From CAYVHU01 sp964451415 (lineage in GTDB: Bacteria; Pseudomonadota; Alphaproteobacteria; Rhodospirillales; Magnetovibrionaceae): a stretch of 64,000 nucleotides of DNA. The stretch covers positions 47,454-111,453 of the forward strand of contig CAYVHU010000009.1 of the NCBI GenBank assembly GCA_964451415.1, given 5' to 3'. Below, piece after piece: positions 60,959 to 64,000 of the stretch (positions are counted from its first letter, which is position 1; every line of letters starts with the position of its first letter). Under the pieces are notes generated by a model. The model worked only from the letters and a program-made list of their open reading frames with translations. It ran no database searches and was not told where the DNA came from. Made by a program: the position numbers and the translations under genes.

Positions 60959-62776
60959 ATGACGCGGGGCAAGGTTTTGCGCGCTCTGCTGATCGCCGTC
61001 GCTTTGGTGCTGGCGGGCCGCCCGGTATCGGCCAATGACGGATCGGGAATGGCCGTCATCACCATCGGTGTCCTGGCCTACCGCGGGGATGCATTCGCCC
61101 GCAAACAGTGGGACGACACGCTCAAGTATCTTCAGCATTCCCTGCCCGCGCACACCTTCCGCCTCAAGACCTACAGCCTGTCCGCCCTGCAAAAGGCCGT
61201 CCGGGCGCACACCGTCGATTTCATCATCACCAACCCGGGGCAAACCGTCTATTTGGCGCGCTATTACGGCACCAGCCAGTTTGCATCCGTGCAATCGCCC
61301 CTGTCGCGCGACCCCAGCCGCAGTTTGGGATCGGTGATATTCGCCAAAGCAACGCGGAACGACCTGAACACCCTGTCCGACCTGGAGGGCAAGAAGCTGT
61401 TGACGGTCAGCCGTCGAGCCTTTGGCGGTTTCCTGGTGGGGTGGCGAACGATCGTAAAGGCGCTACACACCCGCGCATCACGAATCATGGTCGAAGAACG
61501 CGGCTTTCCCCAGGACGCCATCGTCACGGACGTCCTAAGCGGACAGGGCGATGCCGGCATCGTCAGAAGCTGTTTGCTGGAACAATTGGCCGCCACCGGC
61601 AACCTCGATCTCAAAAAACTGAAAATTCTTTCGCCACGGCACGAACCGCGTTTCAATTGTGCGCTATCAAGCGACCTATACCCCGGTTGGGCGTTTTCCA
61701 CACATCCCAAAACACCGGCCGCACTGGTCACCGCAGTAGCGCGCGCGCTGTATTCCATGCCCCCACCCAAACACCCCCTTGCGTTCAATTATGAAGGGTG
61801 GGTCGCACCGGTATCCTACGCGCCGGTCGAAAAATTGTACCGCGAACTCCACATCACGCCCTTTTTCGCCGATATGGGAACGGTTTTGCGCACCCTTATG
61901 CGCGAAAACATGGAATGGTTTATCTTCGCCATATTTGTGGCCGTCTTGTTGCTGGTTCATGTCATCCGTGTGCAATGGCTGGTCTGGCACCGCACGCGAC
62001 AACTCAAGGATGAAGAAGCCCGTCGACGCGACGCAACAGCACACATCCGTACCCTTGAAGCCGAAACCGCGCGGGCCTATCGCACCAACACCATGGCTGA
62101 AATGGCGGGCGGTCTGGCCCATGAACTAAACCAGCCGATCGCTGCCATCCTCAACTACGCCCATGCCCTGTCAGAACTGGTGAAACAGGAAAAAGTAGAC
62201 CCCAAACTCATTGAACAGACTTTGAATAAAATCCGCACGCAAGGGGAACGGGCCGCAGGCGTGGTGCGTGGAATCTTCAACTTTCTGCGCAACCGCCCGC
62301 CACACTTGAGCGTTGTCGATTTACGTGATCTGGTGGATCAGGCCCTGGAATTCAGCGAACTGAACGCCACAAAACACGGTTGCCGCCTGCATTGGCATCG
62401 CCCCGCAGAACCCATCTTGTCCCCGGTGGACGAAACCCAATTCCAGCAGGTTTTGATGATTTTGGTGCAAAACGCGATGGATGCCAGCGAACACCAGCCG
62501 GATGACCGCAAGACGATCCATATTTCCCTGCGATACGACATATCCCAGGAATCACAGCACTGCATCCTTGAGGTGAAAGACCAGGGGAAAGGCCTCGACG
62601 CAGAGGCGAAGATCCACGCTTTTGAACCGTTCTTTACGTCCAAAAGCGGTCTCGGTTTGGGACTTTCTGTTGCACACACCATCGTTCAACGGCATCATGG
62701 ATCACTGGAATTGCATTCAATCAAGGGTGAAGGGACAACCGCCAGCGTCCACTTGCCGGCCCTTTCAAACACTTGA
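60959..62776 (+). CDS. TtrS-like sensor histidine kinase with PhnD-type periplasmic domain
   Basis: The product has 605 aa. A signal-like N-terminus leads to a PhnD-like periplasmic binding domain (about 30-310; ITIGVLAYRGDAFARKQWDDT, DFIITNPGQTVYLARYYG). A membrane helix near 320-345 (WFIFAIFVAVLLLVHVIRV) precedes a coiled coil and the kinase: H-box GLAHELNQPIAAILNYAHAL with His about residue 388, N-box VLMILVQNAMDASE, and G-box DQGKGLD/SKSGLGLGLSVA. This matches TtrS/ThsS sensors of tetrathionate or thiosulfate. The start codon is the base after the GspB-TPR stop. Confidence 0.9.
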   Translation: MTRGKVLRALLIAVALVLAGRPVSANDGSGMAVITIGVLAYRGDAFARKQWDDTLKYLQHSLPAHTFRLKTYSLSALQKAVRAHTVDFIITNPGQTVYLARYYGTSQFASVQSPLSRDPSRSLGSVIFAKATRNDLNTLSDLEGKKLLTVSRRAFGGFLVGWRTIVKALHTRASRIMVEERGFPQDAIVTDVLSGQGDAGIVRSCLLEQLAATGNLDLKKLKILSPRHEPRFNCALSSDLYPGWAFSTHPKTPAALVTAVARALYSMPPPKHPLAFNYEGWVAPVSYAPVEKLYRELHITPFFADMGTVLRTLMRENMEWFIFAIFVAVLLLVHVIRVQWLVWHRTRQLKDEEARRRDATAHIRTLEAETARAYRTNTMAEMAGGLAHELNQPIAAILNYAHALSELVKQEKVDPKLIEQTLNKIRTQGERAAGVVRGIFNFLRNRPPHLSVVDLRDLVDQALEFSELNATKHGCRLHWHRPAEPILSPVDETQFQQVLMILVQNAMDASEHQPDDRKTIHISLRYDISQESQHCILEVKDQGKGLDAEAKIHAFEPFFTSKSGLGLGLSVAHTIVQRHHGSLELHSIKGEGTTASVHLPALSNT

Positions 62777-62792
62777 AAACCGGGCAAACAAC

Positions 62793-63488
62793 ATGAATCA
62801 CAGCGATCAGACAGCCGAAGTCATCATTATCGACGATGATGAACCGATGCGCGATTCCCTGGCACTTTTGTTCTCTTCTGTCGGCTTGAAAACCAGACTG
62901 TACAAAGACGCCACCGACTTCCTCGCCCATCCGCCATCAACATGCCTGGGCTGCATCGTCACCGATGTGCGCATGCCCAATATCAGCGGCCTGAAGCTGA
63001 TCGAAAAACTCAACGATATCGGCAACATTTTACCCGTAATCTTCATTACCGGATTCGCAGACGTGGCCATGGCCGTCGAAGCCATGAAGCTGGGTGCCGT
63101 GGATTTTCTGGAAAAACCGGTCAACCAACAAGCCTTGATCGAGCGGGTGCAGTCCGCAATCGACAAATCCGCCCAAATCACCGAGGTCTGCTGTCGGACG
63201 AGAGACGCAACAGCCCTTCTGGCCATGCTGACCGAACGCGAACGCAGCGTTGCGGAATTGGTGGCCCAGGGAAACCGCTCCAAGGAAATCGCGCGCAGCC
63301 TCGGCATCAGCACCAAAACCGTGGAAGTCCACCGCCACAATGTGCTGAGCAAGCTTGGCGCTGAAAACCCCATCGAGATTTTACAAGTCTTCAACGAAGC
63401 CCACTCCATGACGCACACATGCGCGAGCCCCAAACGCCACATTGAAAAGGCGACGCCATCCAAAGAGACGCATTCGGAGTCAAAATAA
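62793..63488 (+). CDS. TtrR-like FixJ-family response regulator
   Basis: The product has 231 aa. The receiver has acidic residues DDDEP at 14-18, phosphorylatable Asp58 in CIVTDVRMPNISGL, the Thr of FITGFADV and the Lys of FLEKPV. The LuxR-type DNA-binding domain reads LTERERSVAELVAQGNRSKEI, seen as ERERSVAELVAQGNRSKEIA, then LGISTKTVEVHRHNVLSKLGA. ATG 62793 is chosen; the open frame upstream overlaps the kinase. It is the likely partner of the TtrS-like kinase. Target genes are not visible here. Confidence 0.92.
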   Translation: MNHSDQTAEVIIIDDDEPMRDSLALLFSSVGLKTRLYKDATDFLAHPPSTCLGCIVTDVRMPNISGLKLIEKLNDIGNILPVIFITGFADVAMAVEAMKLGAVDFLEKPVNQQALIERVQSAIDKSAQITEVCCRTRDATALLAMLTERERSVAELVAQGNRSKEIARSLGISTKTVEVHRHNVLSKLGAENPIEILQVFNEAHSMTHTCASPKRHIEKATPSKETHSESK

Positions 63489-63501
63489 ATCTTTGACGGC
63501 G

Positions 63502-64000
63502 TTATTCCGCCAGCTTCCCCACCAGCGCCCCGATAACGCCTTGTGCCGGAACCATTCCCGCCGCCACAGCCTTGTCCTGGGAGCGTTTGGCGATGTTCAC
63601 GCCCAACACCGTCAGTTCCACCCCCATAATCGCCGTGAGGCTTGAGGTGAGTGTCGCCAGGCCGTCGAACAGAGCCTTGGCCTGTGCCGGATCAGACGCG
63701 CGCATGGCGCCGATCACGACGGCGAACACCGACACACCGAGCAGCGCAAGCTGGATCGCCACCACATAGCCGATGGTCGGTCGCCAGCGACGCACATAAG
63801 GATCGTTCGCCGCCGTCTCCGCGCGCATGGTGCGGTTGACCTCGCTCAAACGCGCCGTCTCGTTTTCCAAAGACACCCGTTGCAAGGCCAGCTTGTTGTC
63901 CAGTTCTAGCTTGCGCAGCTTCACCGCCGCCTGCGGGTCGGCCTGGATGGCGGCGGCGATCTTGTCCGGTGCAGAAGACGTGCCGAACTCCGAAGCCAGC
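63502..64000 (-). CDS. GTA-type three-TM holin, 5' end outside the window
   Basis: The fragment has about 165 residues and continues beyond the right edge. IAAAIQADPQAAVKLRKLEL, then a charged helix, and two to three hydrophobic segments (TIGYVVAIQLALLGVSVFAVVIG, ATLTSSLTAIMGVELTVLG) match the GTA_holin_3TM family, named for the holin associated with gene transfer agents and related prophages. Whether it is part of a full GTA cluster cannot be seen here. Confidence 0.75.
   Translation of the reverse strand, partial: LASEFGTSSAPDKIAAAIQADPQAAVKLRKLELDNKLALQRVSLENETARLSEVNRTMRAETAANDPYVRRWRPTIGYVVAIQLALLGVSVFAVVIGAMRASDPAQAKALFDGLATLTSSLTAIMGVELTVLGVNIAKRSQDKAVAAGMVPAQGVIGALVGKLAE

Overview
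The window reads as a chromosomal segment of a free-living alphaproteobacterium, most likely in or near the Rhodospirillales. The clues are the gene order glyA-nrdR-ribD-ribE-ribB-ribH-nusB-thiL with hppA close behind, a complex I accessory protein of the NDUFS4 type, an alphaproteobacterial two-domain RibB whose second domain is degenerate, and a GTA-type three-TM holin at the right edge. Base composition is moderately GC-rich and coding density is very high. Nearly every gene has a recognisable family.

Layout. 1-8.8 kb (minus strand): hppA (5' part), a small anchored protein, thiL, nusB, ribH, ribB, ribE, ribD, nrdR, glyA, rpiB, then panD. 8.9-13.4 kb: a branched-chain amino acid (Liv) ABC transporter, with its binding-protein gene convergent to the rest. 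13.5-19 kb: hemB, a CheW-like protein, threonine ammonia-lyase, an old-yellow-enzyme oxidoreductase and a membrane-anchored methyltransferase. 19.3-22 kb: motA, motB and bpt. 22.1-26.8 kb: a TRAP transporter with two tandem, largely identical binding-protein genes, closed by a strong terminator. 26.9-31.9 kb: a PilZ-like protein, modABC and a chemoreceptor. 32.0-33.4 kb: a tRNA-Arg interrupted by a group I intron, an NDUFS4-like protein, tRNA-Pro and a DUF192 protein. 33.6-41.2 kb: a ten-gene Mrp/Mbh-type cation/proton antiporter operon. 41.3-47.7 kb: mobBA, two exporters, and a small gene bracketed by palindromic repeats. 47.8-53.3 kb: parE and a polar amino acid ABC transporter. 53.3-57.4 kb: small metabolic genes, including argC, a DUF302 protein and a DsrC-type sulfur carrier. 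57.5-63.5 kb: a tightly coupled operon of ExeA-like ATPase, GspB/TPR protein, and a TtrS/TtrR-like two-component system. 63.5-64 kb: a partial GTA-type holin.

How it fits together. The left operon supplies riboflavin, with folate one-carbon, pentose and thiamine steps. Molybdate uptake (modABC) and molybdenum-cofactor nucleotide attachment (mobAB) are both present. DsrC with both redox cysteines, DUF302 and a TtrS-like sensor point to sulfur redox metabolism. The most unusual items are the group I intron in tRNA-Arg(UCU), the partly homogenised dctP pair, the inverted palindromes that begin inside stop codons, the antiporter operon with an apparent non-canonical start, and the ExeA/GspB-TPR/sensor-kinase operon. 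I see no CRISPR array, complete prophage or insertion sequence with a transposase.
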